Below, piece after piece: positions 24,378-33,800 of a DNA stretch of 64,000 bases (positions are counted from its first letter, which is position 1; every line of letters begins with the position of its first letter). Origin of the DNA: an uncultured Myxococcales bacterium. GTDB lineage: Bacteria; Myxococcota_A; UBA9042; DTJE01. The notes below the pieces were generated by a model, which was not told the DNA's origin, did no database searches, and saw only the letters and a program-made list of their open reading frames with translations. A program made the translations under genes and the position numbers. The stretch covers positions 8,588 to 72,587 of the forward strand of contig CALJUR010000091.1 of the NCBI GenBank assembly GCA_937975765.1, read 5' to 3'.

Positions 24378-25336
24378 GCGACCGCATCCACTGGCTGTGC
24401 GCCTGTTCCGGCCTGCTGTCCGCCCCCGCGGAGTGGCGGGGACGCCAGGTTCGCTGCCCCGCGTGCGGCGCCGCCCAGGTCGTCCCGCAGACGTCGGACG
24501 CCTCCGCCACGGCCCGGGCCCGGCAGGACCGTTCCGCGTGGCAGGACCGTCGCGCCGCCCCGGAAGACGCCCGTTCCGGGGAATCCCCGTATTCCGGCTG
24601 GGAACTGCGCACCGAGGGAGGCCCGCCCCGGGACGACCCGTTCTTCCGGCGGTTCCACGTCGATCCGCGGGCGGCCCGCCGCGCGGCACGCCGGAAGTGG
24701 TGGATCCTGGCGGGGGTGATCGCGGCCGTCGCGCTGGTCATCGGGGGCGGCCTGGTCTCGCGCCACCTGTGGAAGACGCGCTGGTCCGCCGCGGCCCGGA
24801 TGGAGCGCGCCGGCTTCGGGCGCAAGGTCACGGGGCATCGGCCCGCCCCCTGGCAGGAGGCGCTGCAGGCCGTGGGATCGGCCCAGAGGCGCCTGGAGGC
24901 CGCGAACGACGGCCGGGAGGCCGCGACGGCCCTGCGGGACGCCTTCCTTTCGGCCCTGCTGGAGGCCGACGTGATGCCGCTGGAGCCGCGCGCGCACCTG
25001 TACAACAACGCCGCCTGGTTCTTCCTGACCACCGCCCACGAGGACCTGCGGGACCCCCCGCGCGCCCTGAGGATGGCCCAGGAGGCCGTCGATTGGACCG
25101 GCCGGGCGCGGCCCGAGATGCTGGATACCCTGGCCGAGGCGCTGGCGGCCGCGGGACGACCTTCCGAAGCCGCCGCCATGGAACTGCAGGTGCTGGCGAT
25201 GGAGCCCGGCAACGCGTTCTACCGGGCCCAGGCAACCCGCTTCCACGCGGAGGCGGGCCTGCCGCCGCCCGCCTTCCCCGCCCCCCTTCCCGAGGCTCCA
25301 CCGGGACCTGCCGCCGCCCCCGCCACCGATCCGTAG
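24374..25336 (+). CDS. Zinc-ribbon, single-pass membrane, TPR-like protein
   Basis: 320-residue protein. The N terminus holds a short zinc ribbon (C9, C11 and CPAC at ~28-31; WLCACSGLLSAP, VRCPACGAAQVV). A charged, low-complexity stretch follows, then one transmembrane helix at about 108-128 (WWILAGVIAAVALVIGGGLV) and a periplasmic TPR-like domain (~145-295; LYNNAAWFFLTTAHEDLRDPPRALRMAQEAVDWTGRARPEMLDTLAEALAAAG). The tail is Pro/Ala-rich. The ATG overlaps the metallopeptidase stop. The helical repeats suggest a scaffold role, possibly partnering the upstream peptidase; the biochemical function is unknown. Confidence 0.8.
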   Translation: MSDRIHWLCACSGLLSAPAEWRGRQVRCPACGAAQVVPQTSDASATARARQDRSAWQDRRAAPEDARSGESPYSGWELRTEGGPPRDDPFFRRFHVDPRAARRAARRKWWILAGVIAAVALVIGGGLVSRHLWKTRWSAAARMERAGFGRKVTGHRPAPWQEALQAVGSAQRRLEAANDGREAATALRDAFLSALLEADVMPLEPRAHLYNNAAWFFLTTAHEDLRDPPRALRMAQEAVDWTGRARPEMLDTLAEALAAAGRPSEAAAMELQVLAMEPGNAFYRAQATRFHAEAGLPPPAFPAPLPEAPPGPAAAPATDP

Positions 25337-25350
25337 TAGACTCGCGCGCC

Positions 25351-26238
25351 ATGAAGGCGCCGCGCTCCGCCATCGCGTTCCTGGCCGTCGGGTTGTTCGC
25401 CGCCAGCCAGTCCGGCAACATCATCCGCATCGGCGACGCCCATCCCGCGGCCATCGCCGGGTGGCGCCTCCTGATCGCGACGGCCCTGATGCTGCCCTTG
25501 GCCCTGCCCCGCATGGCGGGGGTCCGGGACCTGGGCGGCCGGGGCCTCGCCCTGCTGGTGCTGGCAGGCGCAGCCCTGGCCCTGCACTTCATCACCTGGA
25601 TCGCCGCCGTGCAGTACACCACGGTCGCCACGGCGGCGATCTTCTTCTCGGTCAACCCGGTCCTGACCGCGCTGGGGGGGCGGATCTTCTACGGCGAGCG
25701 CGGCTCGCCCCGGCTGGCCCTCTCTATCGGTCTGGGCCTGGCCGGCGCCGTGGTGCTGGGCGCGTCCGACCTGCGTTCCGCGCCGGGGAACCTGCTGGGG
25801 GACGGGCTGGCACTGCTGTGCTCGCTGCTGTTCACCGCGTACATGCTGCTGGGCAAGCGGGTCCGGCTGACCCTGGACAACCGCGTCTACGTGACGCTGC
25901 TGTATGGCGTCGCCGCCGCCGTGGCCTTCGCCTCCATGCGGGCGATGGACGTGCCGGCCACCGGCTACACGCCCCGGACCTGGTTGTGCTTCCTGCTGAT
26001 GGCGCTGCTGCCCACGATGCTGGGACATACGTCGTTCAACTACGCCCTGCGGTGGATCGACGCGGGTCGCATCTCGGTGCTGACCCTGTCCGAGCCCGCC
26101 CTGGCCGGCCTGGTGGCGTGGTGGGCGTGGGGCGAGCAGCCCGGCCCGGCCACGCTGGCGGGTTACGCCCTGGTCTGCCTGTCGGTGCTGGTGCTGGTCA
26201 CCGAGAAGCGGGTCCCGGCCCCGCCCGAGGGCCCGTGA
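25351..26238 (+). CDS. DMT-superfamily permease (EamA type)
   Basis: 295-residue inner-membrane protein with ten predicted transmembrane helices in two five-helix EamA repeats (first ~5-135, second ~150-285). Typical segments are GDAHPAAIAGWRLLIATALMLPL, HFITWIAAVQYTTVATAAIFFSVNPVLTAL and LPTMLGHTSFNYALRWIDAGRISVLTLSEPALAGLVAW. Such proteins export metabolites or amino acids; the substrate is unknown. The ATG is 14 bp after the zinc-ribbon gene. Its 3' end overlaps the convergent DUF2156 gene by 41 bp. Confidence 0.93.
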   Translation: MKAPRSAIAFLAVGLFAASQSGNIIRIGDAHPAAIAGWRLLIATALMLPLALPRMAGVRDLGGRGLALLVLAGAALALHFITWIAAVQYTTVATAAIFFSVNPVLTALGGRIFYGERGSPRLALSIGLGLAGAVVLGASDLRSAPGNLLGDGLALLCSLLFTAYMLLGKRVRLTLDNRVYVTLLYGVAAAVAFASMRAMDVPATGYTPRTWLCFLLMALLPTMLGHTSFNYALRWIDAGRISVLTLSEPALAGLVAWWAWGEQPGPATLAGYALVCLSVLVLVTEKRVPAPPEGP

Positions 26239-27145
26239 CGGCCGCCCCCTCCGGCCGCGCGATCCAGCAGTGCTGCATGTGGTCGGGGTGGAACGACCGC
26301 TTCGACAGGCGCAGGCCCTCCACCCCCATGTCCTGCTCGCGATCGATGTAGGCCACGTGGGCCGGCACCGTGCGGGCGAATTCCCGGGCCAGCATCTGGT
26401 AGGCCCCGTCCACCTCGTTGCAGGCCTTCTCGTAGTGCACGACGAAGGTGTCCGCAGTCAGCAGTTCCCCCAGCGTCATCCCCGCGATCCGCCCGTCCAG
26501 CCGCAGCACCCACGCCACCTGCCCCAGGACTTCCATCCCCTGGAGGCAGGCCCGCAGCGCCTCGACCTCGAAGTCCAGCCGCGGGTCCTCCTCGCACGCG
26601 TGGGAGACGCACCAGTCGTCCAGGAAGGACAGGCACTCGGGGACCCCGGCGGCGTCCACGCGGTCGAAGGACCAGGACGCGTTGCGCAGGAACCTGGATA
26701 CATGGTTGCGCTTGCTGGCGTATCGCCGCCCCGGCAGGTCGGCCAGGTCGGATCGCCGGTAGACGTAGTCGTCGTTGGCAGGGTCGGGTTCGAACCGGAA
26801 CCGCGAATCCCCCTGCAGGCGGTGGCGCACCCGGTCCGGGACGAAGTCCACGCGCGGTTCGAAGCCGCCTGCCCGAAGCCGTTCGAAGCAGGCCAGCAGC
26901 AGCGCGGAAGGATCCCCGGTGCCGATCGGGCACAGGAAGCGGTCCTGGCCGTGCTCGCGGTACTTCACCAGGATCCTGTCGTCCACGGCCGCCCACCGGC
27001 TGTCGTTGAAGGACCGCCAGCAGTACTGTGTCGCGAACGAGTACTCGCACAGCGGGTAGGCTGCCCCCCGGAACGCCGCGTCCAGCCGATCCCGGTGGCC
27101 GAGTTCGAACGGGACGAACGCCTCGTCGGGGATCGCCAGCGTCAT
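26198..27145 (-). CDS. DUF2156 / phosphatidylglycerol lysyltransferase C-domain-like acyltransferase
   Basis: 315-residue soluble protein resembling the GNAT-like C-terminal domain of LPG synthase (DUF2156): MTLAIPDEAFVPFELGHRDRL, YSFATQYCWRSFNDSRWAAVDDRIL, RYASKRNHVSRFL, the LRLDGRIAGMTLGE strand, FVVHYEKACNEVDGAYQML and YIDREQDMGVEGLRLSKRSFHP. These proteins transfer aminoacyl or acyl groups from charged carriers; stand-alone members are mostly uncharacterised and lack the membrane flippase half of MprF. The ATG at 27145 overlaps the GNAT stop by four bases, so the two acyltransferase-fold genes are coupled. Confidence 0.85.
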   Translation of the reverse strand: MTLAIPDEAFVPFELGHRDRLDAAFRGAAYPLCEYSFATQYCWRSFNDSRWAAVDDRILVKYREHGQDRFLCPIGTGDPSALLLACFERLRAGGFEPRVDFVPDRVRHRLQGDSRFRFEPDPANDDYVYRRSDLADLPGRRYASKRNHVSRFLRNASWSFDRVDAAGVPECLSFLDDWCVSHACEEDPRLDFEVEALRACLQGMEVLGQVAWVLRLDGRIAGMTLGELLTADTFVVHYEKACNEVDGAYQMLAREFARTVPAHVAYIDREQDMGVEGLRLSKRSFHPDHMQHCWIARPEGAAVTGPRAGPGPASR

Positions 27146-27579
27146 CCGGTCGGCCCTCCCCCGCCCCGCGGCAGGAACAGCATCGGGACGTGATCCTCCA
27201 TCTCCCGGAAGCCCAGGCGCCGGTAGAACGCCCGCGTTCCCGGCTGCGCGATCAGCCCGATCCACAGCACCCCGTGGTCCGCGCACCAGTCCCGCAGGAA
27301 GGCCACGATCCGGGCGCCGATGCCTTGCCCCCGCCACCCGGACCGCACCACCACGTCCTGGATGTAGGCGTCGGACGCGCCGTCGCTGATCGCCCGGCCC
27401 ATCCCCACCAGTTCGTCGCCGTTCCAGGCCGCGCAGACGCAGAACGACCCGCGCAGCAGTTCCGGGATGGCCGACGGGTCGTCCCCCTCGCGCCACCAGC
27501 CACCGTCCCGGTACAGCGCCACGACGGCGTCCACTGGCAGTCCGCCGGCGCGCTGGACGCGGAGATTCGCGAGGTCCAT
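27142..27579 (-). CDS. GNAT-family N-acetyltransferase
   Basis: 145-residue acetyl-CoA-dependent acyltransferase. Motif A is present (DAYIQDVVVRSGWRGQGIGARIVAFLRDWC, with the RGQGIG pyrophosphate-binding loop), followed by GLIAQPGTRAFYRRLGF, the beta5-alpha4 region. Although the frame opens at 27618, ATG 27579 is preferred because GGAGGAAGG precedes it and because the earlier ATG lies on the putative -10 box. The acceptor substrate is unknown. First gene of a two-gene operon with the DUF2156 gene. Confidence 0.9.
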   Translation of the reverse strand: MDLANLRVQRAGGLPVDAVVALYRDGGWWREGDDPSAIPELLRGSFCVCAAWNGDELVGMGRAISDGASDAYIQDVVVRSGWRGQGIGARIVAFLRDWCADHGVLWIGLIAQPGTRAFYRRLGFREMEDHVPMLFLPRGGGGPTG

Positions 27580-27616
27580 CGGCCTTCCTCCGGGCCAATC
27601 CCGACGGCTCCACGGC

Positions 27617-27644
27617 ATGATAGGTCCGATCGGGTCGGAGTCAA
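27617..27644 (-). promoter_or_regulatory. Strong sigma70-like promoter of the GNAT-DUF2156 operon
   Basis: On the minus strand TTGACT (27644-27639), 16-bp spacer, TATCAT (27622-27617). Both hexamers match consensus at five of six positions, the best promoter match in the window, 38 bp before the preferred ATG. Confidence 0.65.
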
Positions 27645-27697
27645 GGCGGCCGGTTTCCCGGGGAATCGCCGAGGGGATCGTCCCGGCGATCGGGCCC

Positions 27698-27726
27698 TTG
27701 ACTTCGCCGACCTCGACCGGTAGGGT
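27698..27726 (+). promoter_or_regulatory. Putative promoter of the metal-efflux operon
   Basis: TTGACT (27698-27703), 17-bp spacer, TAGGGT (27721-27726). It lies back to back with the GNAT promoter and about 25 bp before the first plausible start codon of the efflux-operon leader gene. Confidence 0.5.
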
Positions 27727-27751
27727 TCGGCCGTCTTGGCGCGGTGCACCC

Positions 27752-28189
27752 GTGGGCCTTCAGGGCATCCGATCCGGTCAACGAGGAAACGTTCGGCCAT
27801 CGGGACGCGCCCTGTTCCGCGCGTTCGTCGCGTTCCAGGTCGTGGCCTCCTTCCTCCCCCAGTTCCACCTTGCGTTCGCCTCCCACGCACACCTCTTCGA
27901 TGCGAATCGCAGGGTGTTCGTGGATGTCAGGGTGTCGGGCACCCCCGTGGCAACCGGGGTTCCCGGCGGCGCCCAGGCCGTCGTCGCGTCCGGGCCCGGT
28001 CACCGGGTCGCGTTCGTCGACTGCCCCGTGTCGAGCCTGTCCCTGGCCTCGTACGCGCCGGGGAACTCCTGTCCCTGCATCCGTCCGCCCCAGGAGGGCC
28101 GGGCCTCCGGAACCTTCCTCAAGGCCGACATCCCGTCCCTCGATCCCCTGGCCTCCGCGCCGAAGCACTCCCCGCCCCTTCCTGCCTGA
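27752..28189 (+). CDS. Small secreted protein at the head of the metal-efflux operon, function unknown
   Basis: About 145 residues, start uncertain. A hydrophobic segment (RALFRAFVAFQVVASFLPQF) looks like a signal peptide or anchor and is followed by a short His-containing motif (HLAFASHAHLFDANRRVFVDV). Later cysteines occur as DCPVSSL and CPC. Small exported His/Cys proteins are often encoded first in heavy-metal RND operons, where they may bind the metal in the periplasm; that role is inferred here. GTG 27752 has no good Shine-Dalgarno sequence; a GTG at 27744 opens another frame whose product has no plausible features, so the frame choice rests on the signal-like segment. It ends 135 bp before the TolC gene. 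Confidence 0.45.
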   Translation: MGLQGIRSGQRGNVRPSGRALFRAFVAFQVVASFLPQFHLAFASHAHLFDANRRVFVDVRVSGTPVATGVPGGAQAVVASGPGHRVAFVDCPVSSLSLASYAPGNSCPCIRPPQEGRASGTFLKADIPSLDPLASAPKHSPPLPA

Positions 28190-28237
28190 CCGGGCAGGGC
28201 TTTCGCGATCGCGCATCCGGGATGACGGCCAGGGGAA

Positions 28238-28260
28238 CCGGGGGGCTGAAGGACCCCCGG
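28238..28260. other. GC-rich hairpin between the leader gene and the TolC gene
   Basis: CCGGGGG (28238-28244) pairs with CCCCCGG (28254-28260) around a nine-base loop. No U-tract follows, so it is not a canonical intrinsic terminator. It could set RNA stability or attenuate expression between the small first gene and the pump genes. Confidence 0.4.
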
Positions 28261-28324
28261 AACGAATCCACGCATCCCCGCGCGGCTCGCGGCGTGCCGG
28301 CGCGCAAGCGAATGGAGCGGGAAC

Positions 28325-29602
28325 ATGCACCCGGTTCTGCAAGCATCGAACGTGGCGGTCGTCGCGGCCGTCGTCCTGGCGGCGGGCGGCACGCGCGCCG
28401 GGGAAGGCGGCCTGGCCCTCGAGGAGGCCGTGCGCCTCAGCCTGTCCGGGCCGGCGGTGGCGGCCGGACGCGAGGCGATCGTCCAGGCCCGCGCCGACGT
28501 CCGGTCGGCCTCGGCCGTGCCGAATCCCGGCGCCAGCATCGGCGGGGGCATGCTGCCCCTGAACCGGAGTTTCACGACGGACGCACCCGGCGGGCCGACC
28601 GAGGTCGCCGCCGGCATCAGCCTCCCGATCGACTGGCTGGTCTTCGGGAAGTTGTGGACCTCGCGGGCCGCCGCGATGGCCCAGGTCGAGGTGGTCCAGG
28701 CGGAACAGGACGACCTGGTTCGGCTGCGCGTGCTGGAAACCGAGACCGCCTTCTACAACGTGCTGGAGGCGAAGGCCCTCCTGGAGGTCGCGAGGCAGGT
28801 CGTGGCGGACCTGGAAGAGGCCGAGGCCGCGATGCGGAAGGCGGCCACCGCGGGCGGACGGCCCGTCGTGGAGTCCATGCGGGCAAGGCTGGAACTTCTG
28901 TCGGCACGGCGGGAGGAACGGTCGGCGCAGGCCGCGCTGGCCGGGGCAAGGGCGGCCCTGCGCGCCCTGGTCGGCGTGGACGCGGATGCCGCCGGCGGCC
29001 TGGACGACCCCGTGGAGGACGTGGAGATCGACGTCGAGGCGGCCTTCGCGAAGGCCGCAGCGAACCGCCCCGACATCCGTGCCCTGCGATGCAAGGTGGC
29101 GAAGGCCAGGCGGGACCGGGCGGTCGAGGCCGGCGGCATCCTGCCCGAGGCCTCGCTGGGCCTGGAGATCGGGCACCAGTTCCAGGAGGCGATCGGCGCC
29201 CCGGACGCCACCGGGTGGGGCGTCTCGCTGGATTTCTCGATCCCGCTGTTCGACCAGAAGCAGGGGGAACGCGCCCGGGCCGCCTCTGCCGTCGTCCAGG
29301 CGGAACGGGACCTCGATGCGGCCCTTGCGGCCCTGGGGGCCGAGGTCCAGCAGGAGGCCAGCACCCTGGCCGCGGCCCGCGAGACGGCAGCCGAGGTGGC
29401 TCGTGCCGACCTGGCGATGGCGGGCGAGGTTCGCGACAGCGTCCGCAAGGCCTACGAGGCCGGGGGACGCCCTTACCTCGAACTGATCGACGCGCAACGA
29501 AGCTTCCGCGAGGCGTCCCGGGCGCACGTGACCAGCCGCGCCGACTACCGGCGCGCGCTGTCCCGGTTCCACGCGGTCCTTGGAGGGAGGTACCCGAGAT
29601 GA
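28325..29602 (+). CDS. TolC-family outer-membrane efflux channel (CusC/CzcC type)
   Basis: 425-residue outer-membrane factor of a tripartite pump. A signal peptide (VAVVAAVVLAAGGTRA) precedes two repeats of the OEP coiled-coil/barrel pattern: LALEEAVRLSLSGPAV, VPNPGASIGGGM, WLVFGKLWTSRAAAMAQVEV, then NRPDIRALRCKVAKARRDRAVEAGGILPEASLGLEIG and GVSLDFSIPLFDQKQGERARAASAV. The conserved NPDI-like and DFSIPLFD-type segments place it close to CzcC/CusC channels. It ends in ATGA overlap with the adaptor gene, so it is the first of the coupled chain. Confidence 0.92.
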   Translation: MHPVLQASNVAVVAAVVLAAGGTRAGEGGLALEEAVRLSLSGPAVAAGREAIVQARADVRSASAVPNPGASIGGGMLPLNRSFTTDAPGGPTEVAAGISLPIDWLVFGKLWTSRAAAMAQVEVVQAEQDDLVRLRVLETETAFYNVLEAKALLEVARQVVADLEEAEAAMRKAATAGGRPVVESMRARLELLSARREERSAQAALAGARAALRALVGVDADAAGGLDDPVEDVEIDVEAAFAKAAANRPDIRALRCKVAKARRDRAVEAGGILPEASLGLEIGHQFQEAIGAPDATGWGVSLDFSIPLFDQKQGERARAASAVVQAERDLDAALAALGAEVQQEASTLAAARETAAEVARADLAMAGEVRDSVRKAYEAGGRPYLELIDAQRSFREASRAHVTSRADYRRALSRFHAVLGGRYPR

Positions 29603-30804
29603 ACGAAAACGACCTGGCGCCATCCCGGGATCCGGGCATCCCGCCCGCTTCCCGGAAGCCCACCCGACTGCAAAGGCTTCGCTACTGGCTGATCCTCGCG
29701 GCCAGCGCCGCCGTGGTCGCCTACCTGGCCTGGCCGCTCGGGCGGGCGGGGGTCGCGCGGGACGAGGCCTCCCGTGCAGGCAACCAGCCGCAGGTCCAGG
29801 TCCTGGGACCGCATCGCCTCCGGATCGTCGAGGGGACGGCACTGTTCCGGAAGCTCGACCTGGCGGTGGTGAAGCCGGAAACCCTGAGGGCCCCGGCACT
29901 GACGGTGACGGGAACCCTGGTGGCAAGCCTCCGCCCGGGGAACGCCGGCGACGCCCAGTGGCAGTTCAGCACGCCGGAGATGCTGGGAACCTACACGGAA
30001 TGGCAGAAGGCGCAGGACGACATCGCTTTCACCCGTCGCCAACTGGATTCGATCCGTCGCCTCGCGGACAGCCGGGTCGAGGCCCAGGAGGCGAAGGTCC
30101 AGCGGCTGGCGAGGCTGGTGGAGGCGGGGACGGACACCGAAGGCGACCTGGCCGCGGCCCGCACGGAACTGCTCCAGGCACAGATCGAGGGACAGAAGGA
30201 CCTCCACGAGGCGGAAACGGCACTGAGGATGGCCCAGCGGGCGGAGGCGGCCCTGGGTCGGCAGCTCCAGCAGGCCGGCATCGAGCCGGACCTCCTTCGC
30301 ACCCCGTCGGCGGACGTGGACGTCGTGGTCGCCGAGGTGCCCGAGGCCTTCGTGTCGCGCGTGAGCCTGGGCCAGGGCTGCGAGGCGCGGTTCCTGGGCC
30401 TGGGGGATCGCCGCTTTCCCGGCAAGATCCGGGCGATCTCGCCGGTGCTGTCGAACGAGCGCCGCTGCCTGCGCGTGCTGTTCACCATCGAGGACCCCGA
30501 GGACCTGCTGCGGCCGGGGCTGTATGCGGACATCGGGCTGGGCACGGACGCGCGCGAGGTCCTCCTGGCGCCCGCGGGCGGCGTGATCCATTCGGGCAGC
30601 GCGGACTACCTGATCGTGCGGGCCGGTCCCGACGAATGGCGCGCGACCGAGGTGGGTGTCGGCGAACTCCACGGGACCCGCGTCGAGATCCTTCGCGGGC
30701 TGGAAGCGGGGGCCGAGGTCGTCGGCGACGGCGCGATCCTGCTGAAGCCCGTCCTCCAGGAGGCGCTGCGTGCGGGCGCGCAGGCCGGCAGGGAGAGAAC
30801 ATGA
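29599..30804 (+). CDS. RND efflux periplasmic adaptor (HlyD/MFP family, heavy-metal type)
   Basis: 401-residue inner-membrane-anchored adaptor. The N-terminal helix (YWLILAASAAVVAYLAWPLG, ~29-48) is an uncleaved anchor. Residues ~68-115 form the first half of the lipoyl/barrel region, ~125-235 a coiled-coil hairpin (RQLDSIRRLADSRVEAQEAKVQRLARLVEAGTDTEGDLAAARTEL), then the returning barrel and membrane-proximal domain (ADVDVVVAEVPEAFVSRVSLGQGCEARFLGLGDRRFPGKI, LRVLFTIEDPEDLLRPGLYADIGLG). It bridges the TolC channel to the RND pump. Both ends overlap neighbours by ATGA. Confidence 0.92.
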   Translation: MNENDLAPSRDPGIPPASRKPTRLQRLRYWLILAASAAVVAYLAWPLGRAGVARDEASRAGNQPQVQVLGPHRLRIVEGTALFRKLDLAVVKPETLRAPALTVTGTLVASLRPGNAGDAQWQFSTPEMLGTYTEWQKAQDDIAFTRRQLDSIRRLADSRVEAQEAKVQRLARLVEAGTDTEGDLAAARTELLQAQIEGQKDLHEAETALRMAQRAEAALGRQLQQAGIEPDLLRTPSADVDVVVAEVPEAFVSRVSLGQGCEARFLGLGDRRFPGKIRAISPVLSNERRCLRVLFTIEDPEDLLRPGLYADIGLGTDAREVLLAPAGGVIHSGSADYLIVRAGPDEWRATEVGVGELHGTRVEILRGLEAGAEVVGDGAILLKPVLQEALRAGAQAGRERT

Positions 30805-33800
30805 TCGGGCGTCTCGTGGAAAGTGCCATCCGCCATCGATGGCTGGTGGTGATCGCCTGCCTGGGCATCTCGCTGGCCGGCATCCTGTCGTTCCAGCGCC
30901 TGCCCATCGATGCCTACCCGGACATCGCGTCCCAGTCGGTCTGGGTGGTGACCCCCTACCCCGGCCGCGCCCCCGAGGAGGTCGAACGCCGGGTCACGAT
31001 CCCGATCGAGATCGCGATGCGCAACGTCCCGAAGGTCGAGACGGTGCGGTCCCAGACCATCTTCGGCCTGTCGCTGGTCCAGTTGCTGTTCGAGGAGGGG
31101 ACCGAGACGTACTGGGCGCGCCAGCGGGTGCAGGAGAGGCTCCAGGGGCTGGAACTGCCGGACGGGGCGGTCCCCGACCTCGCGCCCATCACGTCCCCCT
31201 GCGGCGAGATCCTGCGCTATGAACTGGTCTCGGACGGGACCGTCGACCTGATGGAGCGCCGGACCATCAACGAGTGGGTCGTGATCCCGCGCCTGCTGCG
31301 CGTGGCCGGCGTCGCGGACGTGTCGAACTTCGGTGGGCTGGCCAAACAGTACGCGGTCACGTTCCACCCGGCGAGGCTGGAGCAGTACGGGCTGACCCTG
31401 GAGGACCTGGTCGCGGCGATCCAGGCCAACAACGCCTCCTCGGGCGGCAGCATGCTGCAGCGCGGCAGCATGTCCCTGGTCATCCGCGGGTCGGGACTGA
31501 TCGAGACGGCCGGGCAGATCGGGAACATCTTCGTGAAGTCGATCGGGGGCACGCCGATCTATCTGAAGGACGTCGCCACGGTCGGCCCGGACGCGATGAC
31601 CCGGTCCAGCATCTACAGCAAGGACCGGTCCGACGAGTCGGTCGAGGGCATCGTGCTGCTGCGTCGCGGCGAGAATCCCTCCCGCGTGCTCGAGGGCGTG
31701 AAGGAGGCGGTCGAGGAACTGAACGGGTCGGGGCTGCCCGCAGGGGTCCGGATCGAGCCGTTCTACGACCGTCAGCACCTGGTCGACGAGACGCTTCACA
31801 CGGTGGCCCACAGCGTCTCGCTGGGCATCACGCTGGTGGTGCTGGTCCTGCTGCTGTTCCTGGGCCGTCCCTCGATGGCGGCGCTGGTGGCGGCCACGAT
31901 CCCGTTCTCGCTGCTGTTCGCGCTGATCCTGATGCTGGCGACCGACATCCCGATCGGGCTGCTGTCCGTGGGTGCGATCGACTTCGGGATCATCGTCGAC
32001 GGGGCCGTCATCATCGGCGAGAACATCGCGCGTCGCCTGGGCGAGGCGACGGTATCGGGCGGGCTGGAAGGCGGCCCGGGCGAACCGTCACGAACGCGCC
32101 AGGCCGGCGTGGTCCGGGTCGTGCTGGCGGCCTCCCGGGAGGTCGAGCGGCCGGTCTTCTGGTCCATGCTGATGGTCATCGCGGCGTACCTGCCGCTGCT
32201 GGCCCTGACCAGCATCGAGGGGCTGCTGTTCAGGCCGATGGCGCTGACCATGGTCTTCGCGCTGGTCGGGGCGCTGCTGTTCGCGTTGTTCGTGGTGCCG
32301 GTGCTGGCCACGTTCCTGTTCCGGCAGGGATACGTCGAACGGGAAGGAAGGGCCTCGCTGGTCCTGAGGTCCCTCTACGAGAGGACGCTGCGGAGGCTCC
32401 TGGATCGGCGCGGGCGGGTCGTGGCGGCCGTCGGCGGGATCCTGGCGGCCGTGGCGATCCTGGTCGTACCGCGCATGGGCCTGGAGTTCCTGCCCTACCT
32501 GGACGAGGGCCCCGTCTGGATCAAGGCGAACTTCCCGGAAGGGACCTCGCTGGAGCAGACGGCCCGGTACGGGCGGCGGATCCGCGAGGTGGTCTCGGGC
32601 TTCCCGGAGGTGGACTTCGTCTCGGCCCAGGTCGGCCGGACGGAGGCCTGGACCGAGCCGTTCCCTCCCAGCCGCATCGAGATGATGGTCGGCCTGCGGC
32701 CCGCGGGCGAGTGGACGGGCGCAAGGGACAAGCAGGCGCTGGTGGAGGCGATCGGCGAGCAGCTGAGGAACGAGTTCCCCACGACACGGTTCGTCTTCAC
32801 CCAGCCGATCATCGACATGGTGACGCAGGACACCAACGGGACCTCGGCCAACCTGGCAGTCCAGTTGTCCGGTCCGAACCCCGAGGTGCTGTGGTCGCTG
32901 GGTCGGCAGGTGCAGGACGTGCTGCGCGAGGTCCGGGGGGCCGAGGACGTCAACATCGAGCAGGAAGGGCCGCAGGCCCAGCTCCAGGTCGTGCCGGACC
33001 GCCTGGCGCTGGCGCGATACGACGTGCGGATCGAGGACGTGACGCGGCTGATCGACGTGGCCCTGGGGGGGGAGCCGGTGGGAACCCTGTACGAGGGGGA
33101 CCGCTCCTTCGACATCGTGGTCAAGCTGGACCGGGAGGCGGTCGACTCGCCGCAGGCCATCGGTCGCCTGCTGCTCCATTCGGGCGCGGGACGGCCCGTC
33201 CCCCTGGCGCAGGTGGCGGGGATCTCGATCCGCGACGGGCAGACCCTGATCGCGCGCGAGAGCGGCCAGCGGCTGGTCGCGGCACGCTGCGACATCGTGG
33301 GGCGCGATTCCGCCAGCTTCGTCCGGGAGGCGCAGGAGCGCTTCGACGCCGAGGTGGGGCCCCGCGTGCCGCCCGGCTACCACGTGGCCTGGCTGGGGAT
33401 GTTCGAGAACCTCGACCGCGCATACAGCCACTTCCGGCTGCTCATCCCCGCCACCGTGGCGCTGATCTTCCTGCTGCTGTGGGCCACCTTCCGGTCCTTC
33501 CGGGGCGCGCTGCTGGTGCTGGCGGGCATCCCGTTCGCCTGCATCGGCGGCATCCTCGCCCTGTACCTGCGGGGCATGCACATGAACGTCTCCACGGGCG
33601 TCGGGTTCGCGGCGCTGTTCGGGATCGCGATCATGGACGGCGTCCTGATGGTCCGGGGGATCACCGTTGCGCGCCTGGCGGGAACGGGGATCCGGGAGGC
33701 CATCGTGCAGGGCGCCCTGGGACGGCTCCGGCCCATCCTGATCACGGCCATCGTGGCCATCTTCGGACTGCTCCCGGCCTCGCTGGCCACCGGGCTGGGG

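Noticed and set aside
28238..28260. Hairpin as an intrinsic terminator
   Set aside because: No U-rich tract follows, and the pump genes downstream have no separate promoter that I could see; kept only as a hairpin.
27744..28562. Alternative frame starting at GTG 27744 ahead of the TolC gene
   Set aside because: Product is Ser/Arg/Pro-rich without a signal or motif and runs over the start of the TolC gene; the frame from 27752 has a signal-like segment.
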